Of a DNA stretch of 64,000 nucleotides, positions 63,659 through 64,000 are shown in pieces; position 1 is the stretch's first letter, and the number at the start of each line of letters is the position of its first letter. Under the pieces are notes generated by a model. That model saw only the letters and a program-made list of their open reading frames with translations. It searched no databases and had not been told where the DNA came from. The stretch comes from DASVBE01 sp963770375 (lineage in GTDB: Bacteria > Actinomycetota > Actinomycetes > Streptosporangiales > Streptosporangiaceae). Where the stretch lies: the NCBI GenBank assembly GCA_963770375.1, contig CAVYPM010000028.1:372001-436000 (forward strand), given 5' to 3'. The translations under genes and the position numbers were made by a program.

Positions 63659-63692
63659 AGGCGGGGCCCGCCAAACACGGCAGGCCCCGCCT
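63659..63692 (+). terminator. Hairpin terminator after the methyltransferase
   Basis: AGGCGGGGCC, 14-nt loop, GGCCCCGCCT: a perfect 10-bp stem 30 nt after the stop. Confidence 0.6.
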
Positions 63693-63702
63693 CCTGCATG
63701 CC

Positions 63703-63924
63703 GTGCTACTTCCCCCAAATGCGGGCCGCGTCATCCTCAGCGGCAGGCCAAACCTGATAAGAGGGCCGCCCTTTCTGGTCGCCGTCACAGTGCTGACGGG
63801 ATGCGGTGGGGCGGCCGCGTTCTCCGGGCGGCCGCCCCACTGGGTCCCGCCAGCACGCCTGGTACGGGCTAACACCAACCAGACAGCGCGCCTCGCCTCC
63901 TCCCAACCCTCAGCCGGGGTATAG
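63703..63924 (+). CDS. Short lipoprotein-like ORF, possible fragment
   Basis: 73 residues from a GTG. PFLVAVTVLTGCGGAAAFSG gives a LTGC lipobox preceded by a short hydrophobic leader, then GRPPHWVPPARLVRANTNQ and a stop. It matches the start of the 61441 lipoprotein (VSVLAGCSGPAA) but lacks the propeller. It may be a truncated paralogue or a frame-broken one cut by the next gene. Confidence 0.45.
   Translation: MLLPPNAGRVILSGRPNLIRGPPFLVAVTVLTGCGGAAAFSGRPPHWVPPARLVRANTNQTARLASSQPSAGV
63806..63840. repeat. 13-bp inverted repeat after the second lipobox
   Basis: GTGGGGCGGCCGC, 9-nt loop, GCGGCCGCCCCAC: perfect arms placed at the same point relative to the lipobox Cys as the hairpin at 61557. 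Confidence 0.65.
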
Positions 63925-63932
63925 CTAATGGC

Positions 63933-64000
63933 GTGGACCCGGTGACCGCCCTGCAGCAGATCGCCTTCGAGCTGGAGCGGAGCCTTGCGCCGACCTACCG
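63933..64000 (+). CDS. Start of a PHP-domain protein (PolX-like), 3' truncated by the window
   Basis: GTG 63933 opens DPVTALQQIAFELERSLAPTYR, which runs off the end of the window. Actinobacterial PHP-domain proteins (PolX/HisK-like nuclease or phosphatase) start with this helix-hairpin segment (DPVxALRxIAFLLERxxxPTYR). Only 22 codons are visible, so the call is tentative. Confidence 0.55.
   Translation, partial: MDPVTALQQIAFELERSLAPTY

Noticed and set aside
1..64000. tRNA, rRNA, CRISPR arrays, insertion sequences, phage genes
   Set aside because: None showed the expected arms, repeats, transposase motifs or structural genes.

Overview
The window is very GC-rich, dense, leader-poor DNA of a high-GC actinobacterium. 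The evidence is the gene content: paired FadE-type acyl-CoA dehydrogenases, a mycothiol-type TIGR03086 protein, an Acg-type nitroreductase, a DUF1707 protein, a stand-alone LigD phosphoesterase, an XRE-cupin regulator, and secreted repeat proteins typical of Streptosporangiales and Streptomyces relatives. I cannot name a genus. No rRNA, tRNA, CRISPR array, phage or intact IS element was seen.

Layout. 1-5.3 kb: end of a MoxR-VWA gene, methylglyoxal synthase, a tyrosine phosphatase, and an Lrp/AsnC regulator divergent from a DHA2 efflux pump. 5.4-7 kb: a tiny CxxC protein coupled to a DUF692 (MNIO) enzyme, the best candidate for an undescribed peptide-modifying system. 7-15.4 kb: an acyl-CoA catabolic region with a TetR regulator, enoyl-CoA hydratase, a broken FadE, a hydrolase, a class III CoA transferase and an intact FadE pair. 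Two matching operator-like palindromes link the TetR gene to both halves. 15.6-19.9 kb: hydrolase, methyltransferase, small membrane proteins and a dormancy-type nitroreductase with a DosR-like box. 20.3-23.7 kb: DesK/NarL-type two-component system with membrane proteins. 23.6-28.4 kb: MFS pump, YdjM-like protein, EamA exporter divergent from an XRE-cupin regulator, LigD phosphoesterase. 28.4-38 kb: secreted beta-propeller, secreted beta-trefoil, pgi-gnd operon, a large secreted S8-like protein. 38-45.6 kb: small enzymes, htpG, a TauD-like dioxygenase. 45.5-56.8 kb: two MFS_3 pumps, serine hydrolase, PhyH dioxygenase, OsmC, MarR regulator, esterase, acyl-CoA synthetase, methyltransferase. 57-64 kb: FtsX-like permease, TPR protein, NHL lipoprotein, methyltransferase, and the first codons of a PHP-domain protein.

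Two sequence-wide patterns matter when using this annotation. First, about 30 reading-frame breaks hit otherwise well-conserved genes. About three quarters shift the frame the same way (+1, equivalent to loss of 2 bases), and most can be repaired by restoring one GC or CG in a GCGC/CGCG run. I think these are largely sequence-consensus errors, so the 'pseudogene' entries may be intact genes in the living organism. Second, many start codons sit 6-7 nt downstream of a TANNNT box, which points to leaderless transcription, and several of these boxes overlap palindromic operators.
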